A DNA stretch of 64,000 nucleotides from Streptomyces albicerus. GTDB lineage: Bacteria > Actinomycetota > Actinomycetes > Streptomycetales > Streptomycetaceae. Shown in pieces: positions 1 to 8,321 of the stretch. Each line of letters starts with the position of its first letter. Position 1 is the first letter of the stretch. The notes beneath the pieces were generated by a model that saw nothing but the letters and a program-made list of their open reading frames with translations, was not told the DNA's origin and did no database searches. The position numbers and the translations under genes were made by a program. The stretch lies in NCBI RefSeq assembly GCF_008905045.1, contig NZ_VWMY01000040.1, positions 38,634 to 102,633 on the forward strand, given 5' to 3'.

Positions 1-531
1 TATGTCGTAGCCGTCCCAGCCGGGCATGATCGGCGGCTGGACGACCCGGCCGGTGTCGCTGTCGACGGGCCCCGGCACGGCGAGCCCGATCCCGCACACC
101 TCGTGCGCCCCGTGCCCGGCCTTCTCCAGCAGCTCGCCGAACCAGCGGCCCAGCTCACCGAGCACCACGTCAGGACCCTCCTCGATCAGCAGCGGCCCCT
201 TGTGCTCGGCCAGCAGCTCACCGGTCAGGGACAGCACCGCGGCGCGCGCGTGCCGGGTGTCGAGGTCGGCGGCGAGGACGACGGCGTGGGCGTCGTCGAA
301 TTCCAGTCGGACCGAGGGGCGGCCGCCGAGCGGCGAGTCCACCGGGCCCGCGGCGCCCTCCCGCAGCCAGCCGGCCCGGAAGAGCCGGTCGAGACGCTGC
401 CCGACCGTGGCCCGGGACAGCCCTGTGACCTGCTGCAACGCCCCGCGCGTGGTCGCGCGCCCGCTGCGCACCAGCTCCAGCAGATCGCCGGAGCTCGCCT
501 GGCTACCGGTCTTCCCGGCCCTTGTCGCCAT
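1..531 (-). CDS. ROK family transcriptional regulator (partial, 3' end outside window)
   Basis: The reverse strand stays open from 531 to the window edge. The N-terminus has a winged helix-turn-helix (about residues 15-55, with LSRATVGQRLDRLFRAGWL). It is followed by the start of a ROK/ASKHA sugar-kinase-like domain (DLDTRHARAAVLSLTGELL, then a GIGLAVPGPVDSDTG segment typical of ROK proteins). The start at 531 has a GGAGG site about six bases upstream; an alternative in-frame ATG lies at 558. Such regulators usually sense a sugar or sugar phosphate and repress the adjacent carbohydrate genes. Here it diverges from the two glycoside hydrolase genes at 677-4161, so control of those is the natural inference. 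The catalytic/zinc part of the ROK domain is not visible. Confidence 0.85.
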   Translation of the reverse strand, partial: MATRAGKTGSQASSGDLLELVRSGRATTRGALQQVTGLSRATVGQRLDRLFRAGWLREGAAGPVDSPLGGRPSVRLEFDDAHAVVLAADLDTRHARAAVLSLTGELLAEHKGPLLIEEGPDVVLGELGRWFGELLEKAGHGAHEVCGIGLAVPGPVDSDTGRVVQPPIMPGWDGYDI

Positions 532-676
532 TCCGCTCCTCCCTGTGGTCCCGGTCATACGCACCCCTTGCGCTCACCAACTCTGCATTACATATTGAGT
601 TTTGCGTGTTAAATAGACGTAACCCTACGGTAGCTACTGCCGAACTGGTCGGCCGCATGTCTTCGGGGAGACCTGA
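532..676. promoter_or_regulatory. divergent intergenic region between ROK regulator and hydrolase operon
   Basis: This stretch contains an unusually A+T-rich segment (about 583-632, including TTACATATTGAG and GTTAAATAGACGTAAC) between two divergent genes. The GTTA...TAAC arms could be part of an operator for the ROK protein. Promoter elements are plausible but I cannot fix them by eye. Confidence 0.4.
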
Positions 677-2230
677 GTGGACCGCACAACCCAGCTCACC
701 GCCCGCCGCACCGGGCGCCCGGATCCCGTACGCACCACATCCTCACCGCCATTTTCCGGCCAGAGTGAGATCGGGCGGACAGGGACGGCCGTATACGATC
801 CGGTCCGCCCCGCGGGATCGCTGCATCTCAGAGCGGCCGAGGTGCTGCACGGCAACTGGACGGGCACGTCCACGGTGCCCTCGCGCGGCCTGTACCCCCA
901 CCAGTGGTCCTGGGACTCCGCGTTCATCGCGATCGGGCTGCGCCATCTGTCGCCGCTGCGAGCGCAGGTGGAGCTGGAGACGCTGCTCGACGCGCAGTGG
1001 GGCGACGGCCGGATCCCGCACATCGTGTTCAATCCCTCCGTCCCCCTCGACGCGTACTTCCCGAGCCCCGACTTCTGGCGCTCCTCGACCGCGGGGCACG
1101 CCGCGGGCGCCCCGCGCACCGTACAGACGTCCGGCATCGTGCAGCCACCGGTGCACGCGCTCGCCGCGTGGCTGGTGCATGTCGCCGATCCGGGTCTGTC
1201 CCGGGCGCGCTCCTTCCTGCCCCGGATCTACCCGCGCCTGGCGGCCTGGCACCGCTATCTGCTGCACCGCCGGGACCTGGGCGGCGGGGGCCTCGCCTCG
1301 GTGGTCCACCCGTGGGAGCAGGGCATGGACAACGCGCCCAGCTGGGACGCCCCGCTCTCCCGCGTGACGCCCGCCCCGGCCCGCTCCTTCCGCCGCGCGG
1401 ACCTCGACCACGGCGCCGCCGAGGACCGTCCGACGGACCTGGACTACGGGCGATACGTGCGGCTGGCGACGGACTACCGCGACGGCGGCTACGCGGACGG
1501 CACAGACAAGGGGGTGGCCCGCAGGGCCTCGGTTGAGGGCGGTGGTGGGAGACGGGCGGGCGAGTTCGCTGTCGAGGACCCGGCCTTCAACGCCCTGCTG
1601 ATCGCCTCCGAGCACGCCCTGGCCCGCATCGCACGCGAGCTGGGCGCGACGGGCACGGCACGGCACGCGCGCGCCGAGCGCCTGACGACGGCGCTGGTCG
1701 ACCGGCTGTGGGACCCGGCGGAGGGCATGTTCTTCTGCCGGGACGTGCGCACGGGCGAGCTCATCCCCGAGCGCGGCGTCTCCGGCCTGGTCCCGCTGCT
1801 GCTCCCGACACTGCCCCGCGACACGGCCGCCGAGCTCGTACGGACCGTGTACGGGCCGCACTTCGGGCTCGGCGGCGAGACACGGCTCGTACCGAGTTAC
1901 GACCTGACCGGGCACGCCTTCGACCCGCACCGGTACTGGCGTGGCCCGGCCTGGTTCAACACCAACTGGCTGCTGGAGCGCGGGCTCCGGCTGCACGGGG
2001 AGCACGCGCGCGCGGAGAAGCTGCGGGGCGCGCTGCTGGACACGGCGGACTCGTCCGGGTTCGCGGAGTACGTGGATCCGTACACCGGTGAGGCCTGCGG
2101 GGCGCTCGGCTTCAGCTGGACCGCCGCGCTGACGCTCGATCTGCTGCACGAGCCGTCCGACCCGGCGCACAGCGCAATCGAAGAGTTCGGCAAGGGTGCC
2201 AAGGGTGCCAAGGGAGGGGACCGGCGATGA
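677..2230 (+). CDS. MGH1-type/GH63-like glycoside hydrolase
   Basis: This 517-residue protein has no signal peptide and looks like an (alpha/alpha)6-barrel glycosidase of the mannosylglycerate hydrolase/GH63 type. Diagnostic stretches are PHQWSWDSAFIAIG (about residue 76), HPWEQGMDNAPSWD (about 213) and WRGPAWFNTNWLLERGL (about 423). The Asp and Glu residues in these blocks are the expected catalytic positions. An extra Gly/Arg-rich insertion (about 275-295, RRASVEGGGGRRAG) precedes EDPAFNALL. The GTG start at 677 has GGGGAG seven bases upstream. The stop overlaps the next start by ATGA, so the two hydrolases are translationally coupled. It probably acts on alpha-linked oligosaccharides; the substrate is unknown. 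Confidence 0.8.
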   Translation: MDRTTQLTARRTGRPDPVRTTSSPPFSGQSEIGRTGTAVYDPVRPAGSLHLRAAEVLHGNWTGTSTVPSRGLYPHQWSWDSAFIAIGLRHLSPLRAQVELETLLDAQWGDGRIPHIVFNPSVPLDAYFPSPDFWRSSTAGHAAGAPRTVQTSGIVQPPVHALAAWLVHVADPGLSRARSFLPRIYPRLAAWHRYLLHRRDLGGGGLASVVHPWEQGMDNAPSWDAPLSRVTPAPARSFRRADLDHGAAEDRPTDLDYGRYVRLATDYRDGGYADGTDKGVARRASVEGGGGRRAGEFAVEDPAFNALLIASEHALARIARELGATGTARHARAERLTTALVDRLWDPAEGMFFCRDVRTGELIPERGVSGLVPLLLPTLPRDTAAELVRTVYGPHFGLGGETRLVPSYDLTGHAFDPHRYWRGPAWFNTNWLLERGLRLHGEHARAEKLRGALLDTADSSGFAEYVDPYTGEACGALGFSWTAALTLDLLHEPSDPAHSAIEEFGKGAKGAKGGDRR

Positions 2231-4161
2231 CGGACCGGCATCATCTGCTCGTGCACGGTGGGACGTTCGCGGCCGTGGGCGACGGCGGGGACATCAGCGG
2301 GGTACGCGGAGCCGCCTCACCCGACGGGCTGTTCGTACGCGACGCGCGGCATCTGAGCCGCTGGCAACTGACCGTCGACGGCGCCGTCCCGGAGGCGCTG
2401 TCGCCGGTCGCGGACGGCGACACGGCACGCTGTGTGCTCGTACCGCGCGGCGGCCGGCAGGAGCCGCCCGCCCACACGATCTTCCGTGAACAGGCCGTCA
2501 CCGACGGCGCGTTCGTCGAGTCGCTGCGCGTCACCAGCAACCGCCCGGTGCCGACGACGGTCCGTATCGCGGTCACGGCGGACGCCGACTTCACGGACCA
2601 GTTCGAACTGCGCTCCGACCACCGCACGTACACGAAGATCGGCGCCCTGCGCTCGCGCCAAGTCCTCGACGACGGTGTGGAGTTCAGCTATCAGCGCGGT
2701 GAGTGGCGGTCCTGTACGACCGTCACCTCCGAGCCCGCGCCGGACGGCGTCGAGGAGACCGGCACGGGCGCGCGTCGCCTCGTGTGGAGCCTCGAACTCG
2801 AGCCGCACGGTTCGGCCGAGCTGGCCCTCCGGGTGGCGGCGCGCCCGCACGGTATGCCGCACCCGGAGGTGCCCCTCTCCCCGGCCGCCGCGAACGACCG
2901 ACTCCTCGCGCTGGAAGGGGAGTTCGCGGAGGGCGTGCCCTTCCCGACCGGCTGGCCCGAGCTGGCCGCGGCCTGCGCGCGGGGCCTGTCCGACCTGGCC
3001 GTGCTCCAGGTACCCGCAACGGGCCCCGACGGAGAGGAACTTCGCGTACCGGCGGCCGGAGTCCCCTGGTTCTTAACACTCTTGGGCCGCGACGCGCTCC
3101 TCACCTCCCTCTTCGCGCTCCCCTACCGCCCCCAGCTCGCCGCCGCCACCCTGCCCGCGCTCGCCGCGGCCCAGGCGACCGAGGTCGGCACGGGCACGGT
3201 GGCCCAGCCCGGCAAGATCGTGCACGAGGTACGGCACGGGGAGCTGGCGCACTTCGGGCAGGTGCCGTACGGGCGGTACTACGGCTCGGTCGACGCGACG
3301 CCGCTGTTCCTGGTCCTGCTCGGCGCGTACGTCGAGCAGACGGGGGACGCGGCGCTGGCCCGCCGCCTCGAGCCCAACGCCCGCGCGGCGATCGGCTGGA
3401 TGCTGGACCACGGCGGGCTGACCTCGCGCGGGTATCTCGTCTACCGCGCCGACGAGGGCGGCCTCGCCAACCAGAACTGGAAGGACTCACCCGGCGCCAT
3501 CTGCTCCGGCGACGGAAGCCGGCCGACCGGTCCCGTGATGGCCGCGGGGGCGCAGGGTTACGCGTACGACGCGTTGCGCCGGACCGCGCACCTGGCTCGG
3601 ACCGTGTGGGACGACGAGGTCTACGCGGCGCTGCTGGAGCAGGCCGCCGCGGACCTCCGTGACCGCTTCCAGCGCGACTTCTGGATGGCCGACCATGCCT
3701 TCCCCGCACTCGCCCTGGACGGCGCCGGGAACCACGTCGACGCGCTCGCCTCTGATGCCGGGCATCTGCTGTGGTCCGGGCTGCTGGACAAGGAGTACGG
3801 GGAGTTGGTGGGGAGGCGGTTGCTGGAGCCGGACTTCTTCTCCGGGTGGGGTGTTCGGACGGTCGCGGCCGGGCAGCCCGCGTACCATCCGCTCTCGTAT
3901 CACCGCGGTTCGGTCTGGCCGCACGACAACGCGCTGATCACGTTGGGGCTGGCGCGGTACGGGCTCCACGACGAGGCTCGTACGGTGGCGCATGGGCTCG
4001 TGGACGCGGCGACGGCGGCGGGCCACCGCCTGCCGGAGGTTCTTGCCGGGTATGGGCGGGATACGCATGGGGAGCCGGTCCCGTATCCGCATGCGTGTGT
4101 ACGGGAATCGCGGTCGGCTGCGGCTCCGTTGGCGTTGCTCACGGCGGTAGGGGGTGCGTGA
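2227..4161 (+). CDS. glycogen-debranching/amylo-alpha-1,6-glucosidase-like protein
   Basis: The 644-residue protein has an N-terminal glycogen-debranching beta domain (about 1-210, FVRDARHLSRWQLTVDG) and a C-terminal helical-barrel catalytic domain. Landmarks are GRDALLTSLFALPYRP (about 286), NQNWKDSPGAI (about 415) and YHRGSVWPHDNALI (about 557). It is cytoplasmic and should hydrolyse alpha-1,6 branches of glycogen-like or imported glucans. Coupled to the upstream hydrolase by ATGA, it forms a two-gene sugar-catabolic operon opposite a ROK regulator. Codon 283 (3073-3075) is TTA, the rare leucine codon read by the bldA tRNA in Streptomyces, so expression may be limited to late development. 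Confidence 0.82.
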   Translation: MTDRHHLLVHGGTFAAVGDGGDISGVRGAASPDGLFVRDARHLSRWQLTVDGAVPEALSPVADGDTARCVLVPRGGRQEPPAHTIFREQAVTDGAFVESLRVTSNRPVPTTVRIAVTADADFTDQFELRSDHRTYTKIGALRSRQVLDDGVEFSYQRGEWRSCTTVTSEPAPDGVEETGTGARRLVWSLELEPHGSAELALRVAARPHGMPHPEVPLSPAAANDRLLALEGEFAEGVPFPTGWPELAAACARGLSDLAVLQVPATGPDGEELRVPAAGVPWFLTLLGRDALLTSLFALPYRPQLAAATLPALAAAQATEVGTGTVAQPGKIVHEVRHGELAHFGQVPYGRYYGSVDATPLFLVLLGAYVEQTGDAALARRLEPNARAAIGWMLDHGGLTSRGYLVYRADEGGLANQNWKDSPGAICSGDGSRPTGPVMAAGAQGYAYDALRRTAHLARTVWDDEVYAALLEQAAADLRDRFQRDFWMADHAFPALALDGAGNHVDALASDAGHLLWSGLLDKEYGELVGRRLLEPDFFSGWGVRTVAAGQPAYHPLSYHRGSVWPHDNALITLGLARYGLHDEARTVAHGLVDAATAAGHRLPEVLAGYGRDTHGEPVPYPHACVRESRSAAAPLALLTAVGGA

Positions 4162-4226
4162 GTTCCTCACGGCGGTGGGGGTGCCTGAGGTTCGGTGAGC
4201 GGGTGCGGGTTGTGTTGGGCTGGTCG

Positions 4227-4305
4227 CGCAGTTCCCCGCGCCCCTTAAAAGCAGGGGCTGCGCCCCACCGCCCAGGGGCGCGGGGAACTGCGCGCTCAGC
4301 CCGAA
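4227..4305. repeat. dispersed intergenic repeat (GGGGCGCGGGGAACTGCGCG type)
   Basis: The convergent gap between the debranching gene and dusB (4162-4337) holds a symmetrical copy of a sequence that recurs through the window. Inverted CCCCGCGCCCC and GGGGCGCGGGG arms flank a GGGGCTGCGCCCC hairpin. It sits where a bidirectional terminator is expected. Related copies lie near 7146, 14391, 19371, 38921, 52709 and 54271. Confidence 0.6.
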
Positions 4306-4337
4306 CGAACCCGCACCCAGCACACCACCTCAAACGC

Positions 4338-5576
4338 TCAACCCCCGGACGTGTCCAGCTCCGCATCCTCGCCGAGCCCGGCACACTCGTACGGGTCCTT
4401 CAGCCAACCGTCCGGCAGGACAACCCTGTTGTTGCCGGACGTACGGCCGCGAGGCCCGTCGGCGCCGACCGGCCAGGTCTGGTCCAGGTCCAACTCCTCA
4501 AGCCCCTCGGAGAGTTCCGCCAGTGATGAGGTGATCGCGAGACGCTTCCGCATCTCGGAGCCGACGGCGAAACCCTTCAAGTACCAGGCCACGTGCTTAC
4601 GGAAGTCGATGACGCCGCGCGCCTCGTCCCCGATCCACTCCCCGAGCAGGGTCGCGTGCCGGACCATCACGGCCGCCACCTCACGAAGAGTCGGACGGGC
4701 GCCGTATCCATCAGGGCCTCCGGCCGGGGCACCGGCAGGGCCCTCGAACGCCGCCACCAGGTCCGCGAACAACCACGGCCGCCCGAGGCAACCCCGGCCC
4801 ACCACCACACCGTCACACCCAGTGCTGCGCACCATCCGCAGCGCGTCGTCCGCCGACCAGATGTCCCCGTTGCCGAGGACCGGAATCTCCGGCACGTGCT
4901 CCTTGAGCCGGGCGATGGCGTCCCAGTCGGCCGTGCCGCCGTAGTGCTGCGCGGCCGTCCGCCCGTGCAGCGCGATCGCCGTCACGCCCTCCTCGACGGC
5001 GATCCGCCCGGCGTCCAGGTACGTGATGTGGTCGTCGTCGATGCCCTTGCGCATCTTCATGGTGACCGGCAGGTCGCCCGCCCCGGACACCGCCTCGCGG
5101 AGGATCGCGCGCAGCAGGTTCCGCTTGTACGGGAGCGCCGAGCCGCCGCCCTTGCGGGTCACCTTCGGGACCGGGCAGCCGAAGTTCAGGTCGATGTGGT
5201 CGGCGAGGTCCTCCTCCGCGATCATGCGGACGGCTTTGCCGACGGTGGCGGGGTCGACGCCGTACAGCTGGATCGAGCGCGGGGTCTCCGACGCGTCGAA
5301 GTGGATCAGCTGCATCGTCTTCTCGTTGCGCTCGACCAGCGCCCGAGTGGTGATCATCTCGCTGACGAACAGGCCCTTGCCGCCGCTGAACTCCCTGCAC
5401 AGGGTGCGGAACGGCGCGTTCGTGATCCCGGCCATGGGCGCGAGCACGACGGGCGGCCGGACCGCGTGGGGACCGATCTGCAGGGCGGACTTCACCGCGG
5501 AGTTCACCGTAGAGGTCATCGCGGAGTTCACCGTGGAGGTCATCGCGGAGTTCACCGTGGACGTGGGCGTGGACAT
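4338..5576 (-). CDS. dusB: tRNA-dihydrouridine synthase (DusB type)
   Basis: This FMN-dependent TIM-barrel enzyme reduces uridine to dihydrouridine in tRNA. Visible family blocks are PVVLAPMAGITNAPFRTLC, QLYGVDPATVGKAV, the catalytic-cysteine segment NFGCPVPKVTRKGGGSAL, KMRKGIDDDH, ALHGRTAAQHYGG, and PVLGNGDIW with the phosphate-binding GVVVGRGCLGRPW. I place the start at the ATG at 5576 (MSTPTS). The frame is open further upstream but without family similarity. The first 27 or so residues are a repeated TVNSAMTS unit encoded by 24-bp tandem repeats, each with an in-frame ATG, so the true start could also be inside the repeat. The enzyme fold begins around ALQIGPHAV. Confidence 0.9.
   Translation of the reverse strand: MSTPTSTVNSAMTSTVNSAMTSTVNSAVKSALQIGPHAVRPPVVLAPMAGITNAPFRTLCREFSGGKGLFVSEMITTRALVERNEKTMQLIHFDASETPRSIQLYGVDPATVGKAVRMIAEEDLADHIDLNFGCPVPKVTRKGGGSALPYKRNLLRAILREAVSGAGDLPVTMKMRKGIDDDHITYLDAGRIAVEEGVTAIALHGRTAAQHYGGTADWDAIARLKEHVPEIPVLGNGDIWSADDALRMVRSTGCDGVVVGRGCLGRPWLFADLVAAFEGPAGAPAGGPDGYGARPTLREVAAVMVRHATLLGEWIGDEARGVIDFRKHVAWYLKGFAVGSEMRKRLAITSSLAELSEGLEELDLDQTWPVGADGPRGRTSGNNRVVLPDGWLKDPYECAGLGEDAELDTSGG
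5491..5562. repeat. 24-bp tandem repeat at the 5' end of dusB
   Basis: Two full 24-bp units (5503-5526 and 5527-5550, starting TTCACCG on the plus strand) differ at one base. Partial units flank them at 5491-5502 and 5551-5562. Translated from the minus strand each unit gives TVNSAMTS. The unit length is a multiple of three, so copy-number changes keep the frame. Confidence 0.9.
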
Positions 5577-5658
5577 TCCCCCATTGTCGCGTACGCGGGG
5601 CAGTGCGATGCAAGTCATTAGTTAGGCACACTACCGAAGTAGGCGTACCCTGGTTCGC

Positions 5659-7101
5659 ATGCCCGAGCTCAGCCCCCGCCGCCGCATGCTGGTGCTCGCG
5701 ATCTGCTGTATGAGCCTGCTGATCGTGAGCCTCGACAACACCGTCCTCAATGTCGCCCTGCCCTCCATGCAGAAGGATCTGCACGCGAGCCTGGCGGGCC
5801 TGCAATGGACGATCGACGCGTACACGCTGGTGCTCGCCGCCCTGCTGATGCTGGCGGGCTCGACCGCCGACCGCATCGGCCGCAGAAGGGTCTTCATGGC
5901 GGGCCTGGTCGTCTTCACGGTCGGCTCGGTCCTGTGCTCGCTCGCGCCCAACCTCGAATCGCTCGTCGTCTTCCGCATGGTCCAGGCGGTCGGCGGCTCG
6001 ATGCTCAACCCGGTCGCGATGTCGATCATCACCAACACCTTCACGGACCCGCGCGAGCGCGCCCGCGCGATCGGCGTCTGGGGCGGCGTGGTCGGCATAT
6101 CCATGGCCGCGGGCCCGCTGGTCGGCGGCCTCCTCGTGGACTCGGTCGGCTGGCGCTCGATCTTCTGGATCAACCTGCCGGTGGGCCTGGCCGCGCTCCT
6201 GCTCACCTTCCGGTACGTGCCCGAGTCCCGCGCCCCGAAGGCACGCCGCCCCGACCCGGTCGGCCAGCTCCTGGTGATCGCACTGCTCGGCTCCCTCACG
6301 TACGCGATCATCGAGGCGCCCAGCTCCGGCGCCGGCAAGACCCTCGTCTTCGGCGGTATCGCGCTCGCCGCGCTCGTCGCCCTTCTCCGGTACGAGCCCC
6401 GCCGCGACGAACCCCTCATCGACCTGCGCTTCTTCCGCTCGGTGCCCTTCAGCGGGGCCACGGTCGTGGCGATCAGCGCGTTCGCGGCGCTCGGCGGCTT
6501 CCTCTTCCTCTCGACGCTCTACCTCCAGAACGTACGCGGCCTCGACGCCCTCCACGCGGGCCTGTGGATGCTCCCCATGGCGGCCATGACGTTCGTCTGC
6601 GCACCCCTGTCGGGCCGGCTGGTCGGCAGCCGCGGCCCCCGCGTCTCCCTGCTCGTCGCCGGGACCGCGATGACCGCGAGCGGCGTACTCTTCGCCGCCT
6701 TCGAGGCCGAGACGACCAACGCGACGCTCGTGATCGGTTACGTCCTCTTCGGCCTCGGCTTCGGTTTCGTGAACGCCCCCATCACCAACACGGCCGTCTC
6801 CGGCATGCCACGCGCCCAGGCCGGCGTGGCCGCCGCCGTCGCCTCCACCAGCCGCCAGATCGGCCAGACACTGGGCGTCGCCGTGATCGGCGCGGTGCTC
6901 GCCTCCGGCGTCGGCGCGTCGTCCTACCGCGACTCCTTCGTCGCCGCGGCGCGGCCCGCGTGGTGGATCATCGCCGCCTGCGGTCTGGCCGTCCTGGTCC
7001 TGGGCGCCCTGTCGAGCGGCCGCTGGGCCCGCCGGACCGCCGAACGCGCGGCGGAGCGACTGGAGGCGGCGGAGATCAAGGAGGCGGCGGGGGTCGTCTG
7101 A
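5659..7101 (+). CDS. MFS multidrug efflux transporter, DHA2 (EmrB/QacA) family
   Basis: The 480-residue membrane protein has about 14 hydrophobic segments. It carries the MFS loop 2-3 motif (GSTADRIGRRRVFMAGL), the DHA2 N-terminal SLDNTVLNVALPSM, and the antiporter motif C-like segment GVWGGVVGISMAAGPLVGGLLV. It is predicted to export drugs or metabolites with proton exchange. Only 82 bases separate its start from that of the divergent dusB, and no strong ribosome site precedes the ATG, so a leaderless or near-leaderless transcript is possible. No regulator is adjacent and the substrate cannot be inferred. Confidence 0.88.
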   Translation: MPELSPRRRMLVLAICCMSLLIVSLDNTVLNVALPSMQKDLHASLAGLQWTIDAYTLVLAALLMLAGSTADRIGRRRVFMAGLVVFTVGSVLCSLAPNLESLVVFRMVQAVGGSMLNPVAMSIITNTFTDPRERARAIGVWGGVVGISMAAGPLVGGLLVDSVGWRSIFWINLPVGLAALLLTFRYVPESRAPKARRPDPVGQLLVIALLGSLTYAIIEAPSSGAGKTLVFGGIALAALVALLRYEPRRDEPLIDLRFFRSVPFSGATVVAISAFAALGGFLFLSTLYLQNVRGLDALHAGLWMLPMAAMTFVCAPLSGRLVGSRGPRVSLLVAGTAMTASGVLFAAFEAETTNATLVIGYVLFGLGFGFVNAPITNTAVSGMPRAQAGVAAAVASTSRQIGQTLGVAVIGAVLASGVGASSYRDSFVAAARPAWWIIAACGLAVLVLGALSSGRWARRTAERAAERLEAAEIKEAAGVV

Positions 7102-7145
7102 ACGTGCGGGTGGGTGGGGGCTGAGCTAGGCGGTTGGGCGCAGCC

Positions 7146-7212
7146 CCTGCTTTTAAGGGGCGCGGGGCTGTATCGACATGCGGCTCCGCCGCGTGGGCGC
7201 GACCAGCCCCCA
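7146..7212 (+). repeat. dispersed intergenic repeat, class A
   Basis: The gap 7102-7254 contains AAGGGGCGCGGGGCTGT, then GCGGCTCCGCCGCGTGGGCG and CGACCAGCC. The same order of blocks is found near 19371 and 38921 (inverted) and 52709. The GCGGCTCCGCCGC part can fold as a short hairpin and may serve as a terminator between the convergent genes. Confidence 0.65.
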
Positions 7213-7254
7213 CCGGCCCGCAGGTACCGAACGGCCCGACCCGCGGAGCGACCG

Positions 7255-8220
7255 TCACCCTCGCTCCACAGCGATCGCGTGGAGCTTTTCCAACCGCTCC
7301 CGCGACTCGTCGTCCGCGGGCGCGTACGTGACCATGCGCGGCCCGTCCACCGGGCCCAGCCACAGGTCGGTGTGGACCAGGGTGAGCCGCCCTACATACC
7401 TGTTGTCGAAGAACTTGGTCTTGCTGCGCGAGCCGACCACCTCGTGCCGCTCCCAGACCTCACAGAACTCCTCGGACTCCGCGCGCAGCCGCTTGAGCAG
7501 CATCTTCCAGGCGGGATCGGCGAGATGCCCGGCCATCGAGGCACGGAACTTGGCGGCGATCAGCCGCACCGTCTCGTCGAGCAGCACGATCGAGGAACGC
7601 CACTGCTCGTTCGTGGTGATCAGGACCATGCAGTTGCGGTCCTCGGCCGGGACCTCGTCGAGGTCGCAGAGCAGACGGCCGTACGTGCGGTTGTACGCGA
7701 GGATGTCGTACCGGCTGTTCTGGATGCAGGCCGGCAGGGGCTCCAGCTGCTCCAGCGTCTGCAGCAGCGCCGGAGTGATCGTCGCGCAGCGCGAGGCCGG
7801 GGTCGGGTCGACGGCACCGGCGAGCTGGAAGAGGTGGGCACGCTCGTTCGGGTCGAGCATCAGGGTGCGGGCGAGTGCGTCGAGGACCTGCACGGAGACC
7901 TGGATGTCCCGGGCCTGTTCGAGCCACGTGTACCAGGTGACGCCGACCGCGGAGAGCTGCGCGACCTCCTCCCGGCGCAGGCCCGGCGTACGCCGACGGC
8001 GGCCACGGGGCAGGCCCACCTGCTCGGGGGTGATGTGCTCGCGCCGGTGCCGCAGAAAGGCCGCGAGCTCGTGCCGCCGGATGTCGGACTCACGCGAGCG
8101 AGGGTCGGCGGGCTCACGCGAAAACGGGCCGGGGGCCTCGCTCTCCCGTACCGCCGTCTCCGTATCCGTATCCCTCCCCGTCTCCGTCTCCGTATCCGTC
8201 TCCTCCGCCATGGTCGTCAT
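7255..8220 (-). CDS. XRE-type regulator with MmyB-like ligand-binding domain
   Basis: This 321-residue protein has a helix-turn-helix at about 48-115 (RRTPGLRREEVAQLSAVGVTWYTWLEQ), the hallmark of the MmyB-like subgroup. A C-terminal domain of that family follows (about 140-310; NRTYGRLLCDLDE, RHEVVGSRSKTKFF). Residues 4-25 are a low-complexity Asp/Thr/Glu tract from six-base repeats. The ATG at 8220 is used here; a second lies three codons later. It diverges from an MFS pump at 8322 with an inverted repeat between them, so it probably controls that pump and itself. Confidence 0.85.
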   Translation of the reverse strand: MTTMAEETDTETETGRDTDTETAVRESEAPGPFSREPADPRSRESDIRRHELAAFLRHRREHITPEQVGLPRGRRRRTPGLRREEVAQLSAVGVTWYTWLEQARDIQVSVQVLDALARTLMLDPNERAHLFQLAGAVDPTPASRCATITPALLQTLEQLEPLPACIQNSRYDILAYNRTYGRLLCDLDEVPAEDRNCMVLITTNEQWRSSIVLLDETVRLIAAKFRASMAGHLADPAWKMLLKRLRAESEEFCEVWERHEVVGSRSKTKFFDNRYVGRLTLVHTDLWLGPVDGPRMVTYAPADDESRERLEKLHAIAVERG

Positions 8221-8266
8221 GCTTCCAGCCTGCTGTCGCGCGGACCCTGTTTCCAGGTACTCCTTC

Positions 8267-8290
8267 TACCAGGATAAGAAGACTCTGGTA
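8267..8290. promoter_or_regulatory. candidate operator between XRE regulator and MFS pump
   Basis: Inverted half-sites TACCAG (8267-8272) and CTGGTA (8285-8290) are separated by 12 bases in the 101-bp divergent gap. A second overlapping pair, CTTCT/AGAAG (8263-8267 and 8277-8281), shares the centre. Position and symmetry suit a dimeric regulator such as the adjacent XRE protein. No binding data are available. Confidence 0.45.
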
Positions 8291-8321
8291 CCAGCTTGAG
8301 AGTCGGAGCACGCTCGACACC

